This document shows positions 1-9,683 of a stretch of 64,000 nt of DNA, in pieces (within the stretch, counting starts at the first letter, position 1; the number at the start of each line of letters is the position of its first letter). The stretch is from NCBI GenBank assembly GCA_946894095.1, contig OX335645.2:23521001-23585000 (forward strand), given 5' to 3'. The translations under genes and the position numbers were made by a program. The notes below the pieces were generated by a model. The model ran no database searches, was not told the DNA's origin, and saw nothing but the letters and a program-made list of their open reading frames with translations. The DNA is from Incurvaria masculella (lineage: Eukaryota; Arthropoda; Insecta; Lepidoptera; Incurvariidae).

Positions 1-110
1 CTTTGCGGTTTCTTCTTTACTGGGTTGATTGAATCCGCGGATCTTTGTGACGTAACTTGTTGTAGTTTGACTACCAAAAAGTTTAAATAAATGAAATGAA
101 ATGAAAAATG

Positions 111-351
111 AAATGAAACTTAATGGAAAACACGGACATATTTCGATTGCCTTTTTTATCATCATTTAATCGAATCGGATGGTACCGAGCCGGGCGGGCT
201 TTAACTCTACCTCGAACTACAGTCTTGCATGGACTCCGAACCATGGAATTCGTATTGAAATACACTTATCCAATTCAGAAAGGGTTGGGTTAGATAGAAT
301 CCATGGCCTATGTATAGAAGATAAGTCCCGGGGCCACTGAGCTACGAGCCG
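111..351 (-). repeat. tRNA-headed SINE (family SINE-1), minus strand, diverged
   Basis: A minus-strand copy of the window's commonest repeat. Read on the plus strand it runs from the element's 3' body (GAAAACACGGACA, then GATGGTACC and GGGCGGGCTTTAA) to its tRNA-like head, ending CTACGAGCCG. The terminal tail and part of the body are missing. The family is non-coding and would depend on LINE enzymes for movement. Diverged, so probably old. Confidence 0.75.
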
Positions 352-784
352 TTTAAAATATGAACTTATGAAAATACTAAATCATATTTAGGTTTTAGGG
401 TTCCGTTAGATTTTAAAGAAATGTAGGAAAAAAGTATAAGTAGGCATCTTTACTTATCTGTGGTAATACATCTAAAGTCGTTTTTTCCCCTTCAATTAAG
501 TTTGAAAAGCAGTGCGTCTTAGTTTTGACTAAGAGTGTGAGTTAGTTCTGTAACTGCCAAAAGGTTAAGAAAGCCTGTCTTATAGGATCATTTCACTGTC
601 TATCTGTCAAGACCCTTCTTCCCAGGAACACGTGGAGGTATATTAAAATTAAATATACAAATTCTTTATATAATGATAAATAAACAATAAACAAAAAAAA
701 ACAAGTGCACTCAGTAGTTCTAAAACCTGATATGCACGCATCAATTTATAGCTGCTAGTGTTATAAACCTAATAATAATAAAAT
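352..784. other. AT-rich stretch, nothing recognised
   Basis: No reading frame, repeat family or RNA gene that I can support. It contains A-rich runs near 690-705 and AAT-rich simple sequence near 768-790. Confidence 0.5.
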
Positions 785-987
785 AATAATATAGTCCCTG
801 TAAAAAATCAAGGAACTAAGTAAACGCGATCAAAAATACGAACATTTAAGCCATGTATTTTGACACCATCAAATAAATCAAATCCTATAGGGTACTTCCC
901 GTTGAGCTAGAAACATGAAATCTATCCTAACTATCTGCATACAATTACGGAACCCTCAGGTTCTGTCAGACTCGCACTTGTACCGGT
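785..987 (-). repeat. SINE-like repeat (family SINE-3), minus strand
   Basis: Shares the blocks AACGCGATCAAAAAT, GCCATGTATTTTGACAC, AAATCAAA and CTATAGGGTACTTCCCGTTG with copies near 39.1 and 56.6 kb. It ends in the reverse complement of a GGTACAAGTGCGAGTCTG head, which is related to the head of family SINE-2. Non-coding. Confidence 0.65.
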
Positions 988-1732
988 TATTTCTTTTTCA
1001 AATAATGTAGCAAGTACTGTGACTTGTTTCCCACGGAGGTAAAATGAATTCTACATACTTAATCATATTCACAAATTATTTTCGAGATCAACCTCGAACG
1101 GGCCAGAAATGCTTTATGAACCCAATTATTGATTTATAGATCATTACAATAACGGAAAATAATTACACATACATCACATTATCTCACATGCGACACACCC
1201 TGAATACAATTAACATTTCAATAATGCACAAGTCGGTTTAAACTAGTTTCTCGTGAGCGTTGCATTCATTAATTTACGACAGCTTTCCATCCTGAGCATC
1301 CCATAGTAATCTTCGATTTTTTACATCACCACCACTTGTAGTGACATGCAAATGACTGTGTGTTCCTGAGATTCGGCAGGTTAGTAGATACCCACGATTA
1401 ACCTTCAATAATAATTATAAATGAATATTGAATAATTATAATTTTGTTAGAATCTCGTCCGATACTCCGGTCAATGTTGATTTAGTATCGGCCGGTAATA
1501 TGGAAAGCGGACCGGTCTGTTAACAATACGCGGACCGTTCAATTGTGTAAGCGCGCGTTCCCTGTGCCTACATTGCCCAGGTTCAAAGCTTTGTCGATTC
1601 TAATTCGGATATCGGCAGATTGTGCAATGTTTTATGGTAATAAACAACACATAAACAAATATATATATTTTACCAAGCTGAATTTTTGTTTTAATCTGCG
1701 AAGGCGCAGACGGTCCCAAGGTAATACATTAA
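988..1732. other. Unassigned intergenic DNA
   Basis: Mostly AT-rich. A slightly GC-richer patch around 1480-1600 contains CGGCCGGT and GCGGACCGGTC. I see no convincing exon or repeat family. Confidence 0.45.
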
Positions 1733-1890
1733 GCCTGGTTTTCACCAAGTGCTGATTTAGTTTAATCGACACTTAAAGGGCCTTTATTACTAAAGTGCTA
1801 ATTATCTTGTAGTGGCATTGATTGCAAGCTGCTAATAAAGGCCCTTAATATGTGGCGATTAAGCTAATCAACAGTAGGTGAAAAAGGCCC
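1733..1890. mobile_element. Foldback MITE, copy 1 of a tandem pair
   Basis: The left arm (GCCTGGTTTTCACC, then TTTAATCGACACTTAAAGGG) is matched in inverted orientation by the right arm (GGCCCTTAATATGTGGCG, then GTAGGTGAAAAAGGCC). Nearly the whole element can fold into a hairpin of about 55 bp with a short loop. There is no coding capacity. This fits a non-autonomous DNA transposon. A TTA flank is present but not decisive as a target duplication. Confidence 0.7.
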
Positions 1891-1894
1891 TTAT

Positions 1895-2035
1895 AGCCTG
1901 GTTTTAACCAAGTAGTGATTTATTTTAATCGATACTTAAATGGGCTTTGTTACTAAAGCGTTAATTATCTTTTACTGGCATTAATTGCAAGCTGCTAAGA
2001 AAAGCCCTTAATACCTACGTGGCGATTAAATATCG
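1895..2035. mobile_element. Foldback MITE, copy 2 of a tandem pair
   Basis: Begins four bases after copy 1 with the same GCCTGGTTTTAACCAAGT opening and the same orientation. It keeps the AATTGCAAGCTGCTAA core and a right arm to GTGGCGATTAAA, then loses the outermost right end. Copies 1 and 2 differ at many positions, so this is either an old tandem duplication or two insertions next to each other. Confidence 0.65.
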
Positions 2036-2321
2036 AAAAATAATAGATAACTGACTGATAAGAACGGGTCCCCACGCAAGTTTTCTTGATTTGGGGTCTT
2101 ACTACAAATTCCTAAAGGGCGCAGGGAATATCACCATGCTTAGCTTTTCGAAATTGAAACAAAAAAAAATAGAAGGGAGGGAGAACTTCAGGTCTATCTG
2201 TTCGATGGCAAAACCGATAAGTAGCTGTCTCTTTGTCAGGAAAAGTTTCGGAGACATTCTCTCGTCTCGCTCCTCAACCACCAAATACGCGATAGTGAAA
2301 ATTGTTCCAATAGACGGAAAT

Positions 2322-2616
2322 AAAAACCGGCCAAGTGCCAGTCGGACTCGCACACGAAGGGTTCCGTACCATCGTAAAAAATAAAACAAAAAAATCACGT
2401 TTTTTGTATGGGAGCCCCCTTTAATTTTAATTATTTTTTAATCTTACCTATTTGCTGTTATAGCGGCAAAATAAATAAACACTCTGTGAAATTTTCAGCT
2501 GTCTACCTGTTACGGTTACTGAGATACAGCCCTGTGACAGACGGACGGACGGACGGACAGCGGAGGCTTAGTAATAGGGTTCCGTTTTCACCCTTTGGGT
2601 ACGGAACCCTAAAAAC
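2322..2616 (+). repeat. SINE-like repeat (family SINE-2), complete
   Basis: Full-length copy. The head contains CCGGCCAAGTGCCAG and GAAGGGTTCCGTACC, which resemble pol III A and B boxes. The body holds TAGCGGCAAAATAAA and CACTCTGTGAAA, followed by a (GACG)n run and GCGGAGGCTTAGTAATAGGG. The 3' end can fold: AGGGTTCCGT pairs with ACGGAACCCT around CACCCTTTGGGT. Open frames across it are accidental. Confidence 0.85.
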
Positions 2617-2914
2617 GATTGTAACGAGTGTTACCGGATTTTGCAAAGCATTGCGTGCCTATTATAGCCAGCTCACACACCGAATGCAAGCCATGCAAAC
2701 TCAGCTGTTCACCTGGGCCGATTTCAGAGACGAGTTGATCTCCGTAGTGTTGGCCAGATGTCTGCTCAGCACGACCACATTTCGAAGACAGTTCACTGAA
2801 CTCTCGCAGCAGACACATAAAAAAGCGCGCCGGAAGCATGTCATTCGTATGCGCGCATTCGGCGTTTTCATACGTGCGTTTTTATTCCGGCCGTAATTCA
2901 TCAGGTGGTTCGAA
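2617..2914. other. Unassigned DNA with an open frame
   Basis: Moderately GC-rich. A plus-strand frame stays open to 2896 and a minus-strand frame overlaps it, but neither resembles a protein I know, and the plus frame starts inside the upstream SINE. It could be flanking sequence of the GC island that follows. Confidence 0.3.
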
Positions 2915-3095
2915 AGTTTAAATGGCGGCGGGTGCGGGGACGCGCGCGGGGGAGGCGGCGTGCGCGCGCACGTGTCGCCCGACACGCGGCGCACGCCGAG
3001 AGCGGATTCCAATTTCGAATTTCGAACCCCTCTGCGTGCGGGGGTGCGCGTTCTTATTTCAATACGAGGGGAGGCGATGACGTTTCTGAACACCT
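2915..3095. promoter_or_regulatory. GC island, possible promoter or 5' exon
   Basis: A strong local rise in G+C and CpG within AT-rich DNA: AATGGCGGCGGG, GACGCGCGCGGGGG and CACGTGTCGCCCG occur close together. AATGGCGGC resembles a Pho/YY1-type site and CACGTG is an E-box. No TATA box or defended start codon. Short GC islands in insects are often 5' exons or promoters, but no gene is recognised here. Confidence 0.25.
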
Positions 3096-3295
3096 TTGAG
3101 GAGGGTTCACACTCGAGGTCGGGTGCGCCAGACACTGGCATGATTGAACAAATACGAATGTTGTCTCATAGTGACGATTTATCTTTTAGTAAAATTTCCG
3201 TAAGTGATATGAGAACCCGTCAATAATAATCCAATCTGTCGACAGAATAAAGAACCCGTTTATAACGTAGTTATAACACTGGTTTTAACATATTT

Positions 3296-3425
3296 GAGGT
3301 TTTACAACGACATTGAAGCAGTGTATTCAGATTTTGAAAATAATTACCAAAAAATTTGGAGAAGCAGGATGCGAGCCTGCTCCCTTTCGATTACGTGCCC
3401 ACCGCTCTAACCGCTGAGCAAACTG
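3296..3425 (-). repeat. tRNA-like SINE (family SINE-4), minus strand
   Basis: Contains TTTTACAACGACATTGAAG and TTCAGATTTTGAAAATAAT, then a tRNA-like head in reverse complement (GGATGCGAGCCTGC to CTAACCGCTGAGC). Related pieces occur at 15.4, 49.1 and 51.5 kb. It looks like a real tRNA end on the minus strand, but it lacks a full cloverleaf and is followed by SINE body, so it is not called as a tRNA gene. Confidence 0.6.
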
Positions 3426-3526
3426 AACTAAAAAAAGGAAGTCATTTTTAATTTGCTTGGGAAGATACCGTAATAAACTAACAAATCAGCTAAAAATCAA
3501 AATTGAACTTTGGCATATTTGTTTTT

Positions 3527-3781
3527 CGGGTTCCGCACCAAAAGGGTGCCAACGAAATCCTATTACTAAGCCTCCACTGTCCGTCCGTCCATCCGTCCGT
3601 CCGTCCGTCCGTTCGTTCATCTGTCACAGGGATGTATCTCATGAATCGTAATGGGTAGGTAGCTGAAATTTTCAGAGTGTGTATTTATTTAGCCGCTATA
3701 ACAAAAAATAGGTAAAATAAAACAACAATAATTAAAGGGAGGCATACAAAAAACGTGATTTTTTGTGTTAAATCTTGTACG
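3527..3781 (-). repeat. SINE-2 copy, minus strand, head missing
   Basis: Starts at the 3' hairpin (GGGTTCCGCACC), then AAGCCTCCACTGTCCGTCC, an expanded CCGT run with CCAT and GTTC variants, and AGAGTGTGTATTTATTT. It stops at AAATCTTGTACG, so the GGCCAAGTGCGAG head has been lost. Confidence 0.8.
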
Positions 3782-4104
3782 AAAACCACTGGCGACAGTA
3801 ATTCCTGCACGTATGTAGCCGGCACCTTCGCGCAGCGGGCATAGTTCACCCACGTGCAAATGGTCGCGCATGTGACCGACGCACCTTTCGCGGCTATTTC
3901 GGTGGCAAGATGCAGTCGCAGCCACCCCGCCTGCCCTGCTGAGGGGATTTTTTTCGTACAATTGCAAACATAAGCAATGTTGTAACGGTTTTGGTATTGT
4001 TATGGGAAAGGTATCCGTTCTATATAGAGATCGGCCTTTGTTATGTTTGATAATTTTTTTCTGGGTATTTATAACCATGCCTGCAAAAAAGACCGTATAC
4101 ATTC
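3782..4104. other. Unassigned DNA
   Basis: Moderately GC-rich between about 3800 and 3940 (CGCGCATGTGACCGACGC). A minus-strand frame crosses this region and the neighbouring SINE but has no recognisable protein content. Confidence 0.35.
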
Positions 4105-4423
4105 GTATGCAGATAGTTCGTCATTCACGGGGTTTTGAATGTCAAAATTTACGATTTTCAGATGTTTTCCTTAACTTGTGCTGTGCGACCGTGCCTCTTA
4201 CCTATTTTCGTGATTCTAGGTCAACGGAAAGTAATCGAAGCTTATCCATAAGTGGCCGGATTTTTTTATTACATCGACTTGGAAGCTTGATCTTGTTTAC
4301 AATTTACACCTTCACGCGTTCCTGACAAACATGGTTTTGACAAATGTTAGACAGACAGACAGACCGATAACGAAGCGATCCTATAGGGTTATTTTTTTTT
4401 CTTTTGAGGAACGGAACCCTAAC
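4105..4423 (+). repeat. SINE-like repeat related to SINE-3, plus strand
   Basis: Ends AACGAAGCGATCCTATAGGG, a T-rich run, then CTTTTGAGGAACGGAACCCT, the typical terminus of a lepidopteran repeat group. The internal part carries TTGACAAATGTTAGACAGACAGACAGACC. The 5' boundary is uncertain. Non-coding. Confidence 0.55.
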
Positions 4424-4698
4424 ATTGATGTACCATTTCACTTTCATTCACAACATCATTGCTATGCGTTGAAATGGTGGATAATTTGATTTATTCGTAC
4501 GAAGTAAATTTCTGAAGAGGCCATTTTATGACAGTTTTGCTACTGGCTCATAAAAGATGAAGTATAGTATATAGCAGTTGTGGCCCGGACATGAGTAGTA
4601 AATTATTATTTATGGGGATAGCTCGTCAGGTCCACTTTCTTCCTTTTAACGTCATTTTGTTTTTCAAGATCATCTCGTCTTTTCTGAACTTCTGTACT
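4424..4698. other. Unassigned AT-rich DNA
   Basis: No repeat family, RNA gene or credible reading frame seen between the upstream SINE and the TIR element. Confidence 0.4.
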
Positions 4699-5241
4699 TA
4701 AGGTGGCCCAACCCGGCGGGCCAAACTCATTCGCGGGCACGGTACAAAACCGTGCTGTTGCGCTCTGGGACCTTCTCTGTTTCAAAGAATAAGACAGGCT
4801 CCGTGATGAGGAAGATGCAACATGTCCACAAAAAAGACAATGTGCATAGTGTATGATTTGGTAAGATTTACGAAAATTTTAATTTTAAGACGACTTATAC
4901 CTAAAAGTATACCACGACCGCTGTAGTCAAAAATCTAACTAAAACTAAATAGATCATAAATCTTGATTAAATAAGCTATGTCTGATGACTAATCTTTTTA
5001 CGATGTTCTTACTTTATCATTGCGTAATCCACCTCCAAAGTTATTGTATAAAACGCGCGAAAAATTCGAACTTTCGGACCTTATAACTTAGAAACCAAAC
5101 ACAATTTTACAATGCCAATGGTCATCAGACATCTAGTTCGATCAAATAAAGCTATTTTGAATCTTTGGATCTATGACAAGAAATATGGGCGTGATCTTCT
5201 TTCCCCTTTTGTATGGGGAGATGAGCGGGTTGGGCCACCTT
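4699..5241. mobile_element. Non-autonomous DNA transposon with 16-bp TIRs
   Basis: The left end AAGGTGGCCCAACCCG is matched exactly by the right end CGGGTTGGGCCACCTT. The 543-bp body has no transposase. Part of it (TTATTGTATAAAACGCGCGA and TATAACTTAGAAACCAAAC) recurs at 25.25-25.47 kb, which confirms a dispersed element. I cannot see a clean target-site duplication, so the superfamily is open. Confidence 0.7.
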
Positions 5242-5526
5242 GAGCGTTATTATGCAGGTATTTTTGATGTGTTTAATGGTTCCGTAACAAATTTATAATT
5301 GGAAAATTCAAAGATATGCCCGTGGCCCCTCTGCAGTAATGTATTTCTCTCATATTTACCCCCAATGTCCAGTCCTTAGGTAATGTAATGTATTGTTTAG
5401 TGGCTTGAGGATATTTCATGGGAAGAATTAGACTCATCAAATTGAAAAATAGATTTACCCGTGGTAAATTAAATAATAATGATAATAGAAAAATTACTTT
5501 ACCCGTGTAAAAATCAACAAACCACT
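5242..5526. other. Unassigned DNA with a minus-strand open frame
   Basis: A 90-codon minus-strand frame (5273-5545) runs into the neighbouring foldback element and resembles no known family. Probably fortuitous. Confidence 0.35.
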
Positions 5527-5755
5527 GCAGGTCTATTCCTGGCATTCAGTAATCAGGAATCAGAAATCCTAAGTCTAGAAAACAGCTTTTATTGCGATTT
5601 TAAAAGCGACTTTTTCTACGGAAAACCTTGATTGATAAAAAAAACTATGCTCCGGAATATTTTCGTCAAGAAAATTGCTTTGAAAACCGCTACAAAAGCG
5701 GATTTCTAGCCTACGATTCCTGATTCCTGATTACTGAATGCTAGGAATAGACCTG
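5527..5755. mobile_element. Foldback element with about 42-bp TIRs
   Basis: The left end GCAGGTCTATTCCTGGCATT continues as CAGTAATCAGGAATCAGAAATC. The right end repeats this in reverse complement with very few mismatches. The interior is also weakly self-complementary (TTTTATTGCGATTTTAAAAGCG against CCGCTACAAAAGCGG). No coding capacity. A diverged relative lies at 12.29-12.44 kb. Confidence 0.75.
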
Positions 5756-5967
5756 CTGCTCTCTGCAGCACAGTCTACTGACTAGTGCAGGGGACAGTAT
5801 TCACTATGTATGTACGTTATTACTCAATAAATGTTTTTTACATTTTCTTTACTTTAAATATATCTTCTAACTAAATGGTTATTTTATTAAAAGACAGACG
5901 AAAGACGTTATATTTCATAAAAGTTTTACTGAATATTATATGAGTTCCATTTGAAAGCGGACAAACA

Positions 5968-6054
5968 GCAAGTAGTGCATGACCGGTATCGGGAATTGAA
6001 ACCATGACATCTTTTGTGCAAGGCAAGTCCACAGTCCCCTGAGCTACGAGCCGC
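5968..6054 (-). repeat. SINE-1 head fragment, minus strand
   Basis: Only the tRNA-like head is left: CGGGAATTGAAACCATGAC (B-box region) to GAGCTACGAGCCGCC. It directly abuts the tail of the full SINE-1 copy that follows, in the same orientation, giving a one-and-a-bit dimer arrangement. Confidence 0.7.
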
Positions 6055-6055
6055 C

Positions 6056-6453
6056 TATTTTTTTCATGTAACTGGACATGGATCGCTAATACTAAACTGA
6101 CCGTCAGATGTTAGCCTAAAACAACACATCGGAACTTGGGGCCATGCCTGGACCTTCCCTTTATGAGCACGGCTACATTGAACTGGATAGAAAACACGGA
6201 CAATTTTTCATAGCCGCTTCAACCATAGTCTCATCCAATGCGGTGGTACCAATCCGGGCGGGCTTAACCCTACCACCTAGGAGGGGAAGGGGACCTACAG
6301 TTTTACATTGGTTTCGGACCATGGAACAGCTCGCATTATTCGTAACGAATTGCCCTTATCCAACTCAGAAAGAGAAAGAAAGTCCGGGCGAGGATTTGAA
6401 CCCAAACCTCTCGCATGTAAGGCAAGTCCTCTAGCCCCTAGACCACAAGCTGT
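6056..6453 (-). repeat. SINE-1, complete, minus strand
   Basis: Full-length copy from the T-rich/CATGTAACTGGACATGG tail through GGTGCCATGCCTGGACC-like, GAGCACGGCTACATTGAAC and GGGGAAGGGGACCTACAG to the tRNA-like head with GGATTTGAACCC and CTAGACCACAAGCTG. The head is the second of two types used by this family (see the findings). Open frames over it are accidental. Confidence 0.85.
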
Positions 6454-6876
6454 ACAAAACCTATTGCAACACACTTCAGCATTGCACCTCATTTACACTC
6501 ACGCGCCAGCAGCGCCAACAACCGCCGCCATTCATCACCTCACGATAAGAATATTCCAATACGGACTTCTCCGTACCCTCAAAAGGGCTCGCACCCGAGC
6601 CGAGCATAAACACCGCTATCTAATCTCCGCGAATGTCCTAACAGATCCTCTCGGCGCGGCGCTAAGTAGCGCGTGTCCTGGCGCCGAGACGGCTCCGGGC
6701 CGCGCGCGCCGCGACGCCGTCTCGCGAGCTGCGCCGCGCTACAGCTAGGCGACTGCCGCACGTGCTCGAGCGGCGTGCACGTGCGTCGGTGAAAGAATTA
6801 TTTCTTGTGGCGGTCGTCTGCGGATGTAGATATACGCAGCTACAACCACAGACTTTGTCATTTTTTTTTGTGTTTT
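6454..6876. promoter_or_regulatory. GC island next to SINE-1, possible promoter
   Basis: The core at about 6650-6790 is strongly CpG-rich: CTCGGCGCGGCGCTAAG, GGGCCGCGCGCGCCGCG, CTGCCGCACGTGCTCGAGC. Frames are open on both strands, as expected from a GC-rich patch without stop codons, and none is recognisable. It could be a remnant promoter or first exon. There is no TATA box or clear start. Confidence 0.25.
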
Positions 6877-7275
6877 AGGGTTCCACAGCCAAAGGTCAGA
6901 CAGCAGGTCAGACAGCAGGTGACAACTGGCGAAGGAAAACAGGAGACCGCACAACTTGGCGATGTCTGGGGGAGACCTACGTCCAGCAGTGGACAACAAA
7001 GGCTAAAAAAGGAGACCCAAATGGTGCCCACGGAACCCTATTACTAAGCCTCCGCTGTCCGTCCGTCCGTCCGTCTGGCTCATGAACCGTAATAGGTAGG
7101 CAGATTAAATTTTCTCAGAGTGTGTATTTATTTTGCTGCTAAAACAACAAATAGGTAAAATAAAAAAATAAAAAAATATATAGGCCGCCCGTGATTTTTT
7201 TATGTTAAATCTTGTACGATGGTACGGAACCCTTCGTGTGCGAGTCCAACTCGCACTTGGCCGGTTTTTTATGGG
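6877..7275 (-). repeat. SINE-2, minus strand, split by a LINE fragment
   Basis: Starts AGGGTTCCACAGCCAAAGG, is interrupted for about 125 bp, resumes at ATGGTGCCCACGGAACCC and continues through AAGCCTCCGCTGTCCGTCC, AGAGTGTGTATTTATTTT and ACGGAACCCTTCGTGTGCG to the head (CGCACTTGGCCGG). The break falls within the 3' hairpin loop. Flanks resembling CCAAAGGGT occur on both sides, as expected of a target duplication. Confidence 0.8.
6897..7018 (+). pseudogene. LINE ORF2 C-terminal fragment nested in SINE-2
   Basis: On the plus strand the segment from about 6943 reads TGDRTTWRCLGETYVQQWT, then TKAKKGD. This matches the conserved C-terminal end (W-R-LGE-YVQQW) of a common lepidopteran LINE reverse-transcriptase protein. 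Only about 40 codons remain, with a tandem CAGACAGCAGGT duplication upstream. It is 5'-truncated, as LINE insertions usually are, and not functional. Confidence 0.6.
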
Positions 7276-7324
7276 TAATACAACACCAATGTTGTGTGAC
7301 AACGCTCACCGTCGTGATATTATG

Positions 7325-7460
7325 AATTAGGTGCCATGCCAGCAACTGCCCTTTATGAGCAAAACTAAATTAATGAAACTGGACAAGAAAACACAGACAA
7401 TATTTTGTATTGCCGCTCCAACCATCTTTTCATCGAATGCGATGGTACCAACTCCATCGG
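7325..7460 (-). repeat. SINE-1 3' fragment, minus strand
   Basis: Contains TTAGGTGCCATGCCAGCA, CCCTTTATGAGC, TTGCCGCTCCAACCATC and GCGATGGTACCAACTCC. The head and tail are missing. Confidence 0.7.
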
Positions 7461-8096
7461 ACGTATTGGAGTCTCTGGTGAATCACTTGTGAGTTACTTT
7501 CGAGGGCGAGCTTGCATTAAAATCAGCCAAACTCGTGAAACCTTCTAGTTTGTATTATGTGAGTTGCACATCAGATGTAGAAAAATTAAATCGATAAATA
7601 ATTAATATTTTTAATAAAAATATTTAATAATAATATTTAATAATAATATTCAAATACACGAGGGACACATTTGTTTGCATATTTTTAAGAAATAGCAGTA
7701 CCTAGTCATTAATATAACTCTACATAAGCACAACATGAAATGTTCCATTGCAGTAGTACATTAAATGTTTACAATCCACTTCAATTAACTTTCCCATGGA
7801 AAAAGAAAATGTTATCGGAACCCCACAAGTTATTTGACCCCATTCTTACCATATCGTGCTACCTCACCAGCTGGCCTACAGTGGACCGTATTGTATTGGA
7901 ATCGATAATGGTGTCTTTCATAAGGATAACGCAGCGCAACAGAAGAAATAATAAGACCCTAACTGTGGATCAAAAAAATATAGCCTAGAATTTAGGCAAG
8001 TATTGACATTCTTAATATCAACAGCATTTGAAAACAATCGAAACATAAACTCTGGAATCTCACTTACGTCGGTGAGTCGCTTGCGAGAACAGCTTG
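7461..8096. other. AT-rich stretch, unassigned
   Basis: Contains locally repeated TATTTAATAATAATATT around 7600-7650. No supported gene or repeat family. Confidence 0.4.
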
Positions 8097-8502
8097 AGCG
8101 GCTCGTTGCCTAGTGGCGCGGGGACTGGCCTAGCGTACCAGAGGCCTGGGTTCAATACCGACATGCACCACTATCTTTCTCTTTCCGAGTTCGATAAGTG
8201 CATTTCGTCACGAATGCGAGTTGCTCCATGATTCGGAATCCATGTAAAACTGTAGGTCCCCTTCCCCTACTAGGTGGTAGGGTTTAAGCCCGCCCGGGTT
8301 GGTACCATCGCATTGGATGAAAAGATGGTCGAAGCGGCAATGAAAAATGTTCCGTGTTTTCCATCCAGTTCAATGTAGCCGTGCTCATAAAGGGAAGGTC
8401 CTGGCATGGCACCAAATTCCTTCGGGAATGTGGTGTATTGGGCTAATATCATAACGGTAGTTGTGTGGTATTAGCCATCCATGTCAGGTTGCATAAAAAA
8501 AA
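8097..8502 (+). repeat. SINE-1, complete, plus strand
   Basis: A good reference copy. The pol III-type A box lies in GTTGCCTAGTGGCGCGG and the B box in GGGTTCAATACCG. The body then reads CTTTCTCTTTCCGAGTTCG, CTGTAGGTCCCCTTCCCC, GGTTGGTACCATCGCATTGG and TCCTGGCATGGCACC. It ends CCATGTCAGGTTGCATAA plus an A-rich tail. It closely resembles the copies at 22.0 and 50.7 kb. Confidence 0.9.
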
Positions 8503-9610
8503 TAGGTATATATTTTTCTACAAAAAGTTTGACAGCTTCTCAAGCGAGTACATCTCGTGTTCGCTTCCCGAGTAGATACCCTGGTGATCCCTAGCATTTA
8601 AGACTGCAGCTACGATACCGAACCGAGAAGGCTGTTTTAACTGAACTGCTGTTTATATTTTAGATTATAAGATTAATTCATTCGATTTGATTATTTATTT
8701 CACAAACACATTCAATTTCTTTATTAAATTATCCAATAAATAAAATTGAACTGTGTCATAAGCTGTTTTTTAAGCCTATACAATTATGCTGTTTACCTAT
8801 AGTTTAACGCTAACAATAAGAAAATACGATAATTATTCACAATTAGACATGTATGATTTGATATATACATATATGGATAATATTTAAATTAAATGATTGC
8901 TAAAATAGTTCTATGCGACCAATACTTTTAAAAAATCAATCAAATCAATCAATCAAATAGTCATTATAATCATGTAATCATCCTTTTTATAAAATAAACA
9001 ATCTATTTTACAGTCAACTTTGTTTTAAAATATATTGTTAAGCAAAAATAAATAATTCGTCAATTTATAATTGGTTAATTTTCTTACATTTTTCACATTT
9101 TACACTGTTACATATGATACGTTTTATTTTTTCGAGTTCTGCGATTGTAATCTAACAACTGAAAAGCAGCTTGAGTTTTTTTAACGTTTTTTTATCGCTC
9201 GAATTTTTATCACGGCAAGTTGCTCAGTTACGCAGAGGATAAGCTTTCACACTCGTTAAAAGTTAATTACTTAAAAAATGCGACAGATGACATTCACAAA
9301 AAGTCGCGAAATCTGCTCAATTCTTCTCACGTAGTAGTTGGCATATTGATTTCAGTAAATAAGGCGAGATAATCCAGAGCTACTGTGAGCGCTTAGGTTT
9401 TAACATCTACATGTGTGCCATTTCTGGCTACCGAGAACCGATATTAGTTCTCAAGGTATGCAGCTATTGGCTAATATTTTATACACACATAATTAATTGT
9501 AAACCCAATTGCTTTGTTATTTAGCTAATCGGAGTTTTGGGTATTACTCACGATGTTTATTTTTTTTCATAAAAAACACTATATAAGCACTTATCAAAAT
9601 ATAAGCAAGA
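8503..9610. other. AT-rich stretch, unassigned
   Basis: Low-complexity AT DNA with an AATC run near 8935-8955. No credible open frame or repeat family. Confidence 0.4.
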
Positions 9611-9683
9611 AATACCGTGGCACAAGGTATCGAACCCCTGCTTTAAGGTTGAAAAGCCCGACCTACCTCTCTAGGCCATAAAG
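9611..9683 (-). repeat. tRNA-like SINE head, minus strand
   Basis: CAAGGTATCGAACCCCTGC (B-box region in reverse) followed by CTCTCTAGGCCATAAAG (A-box region). A tRNA-derived SINE head of a type not otherwise seen here. Too irregular to be called a tRNA gene. Confidence 0.45.

Noticed and set aside
2408..2896. 162-codon plus-strand frame
   Set aside because: Starts inside a SINE-2 copy and continues into unassigned DNA. No protein resemblance.
3360..3425. tRNA gene on the minus strand
   Set aside because: The A- and B-box regions are tRNA-like, but the acceptor stem does not close and the unit continues into a SINE body.
8097..8170. tRNA gene at the head of SINE-1
   Set aside because: The same head occurs in many dispersed copies, always followed by SINE sequence.
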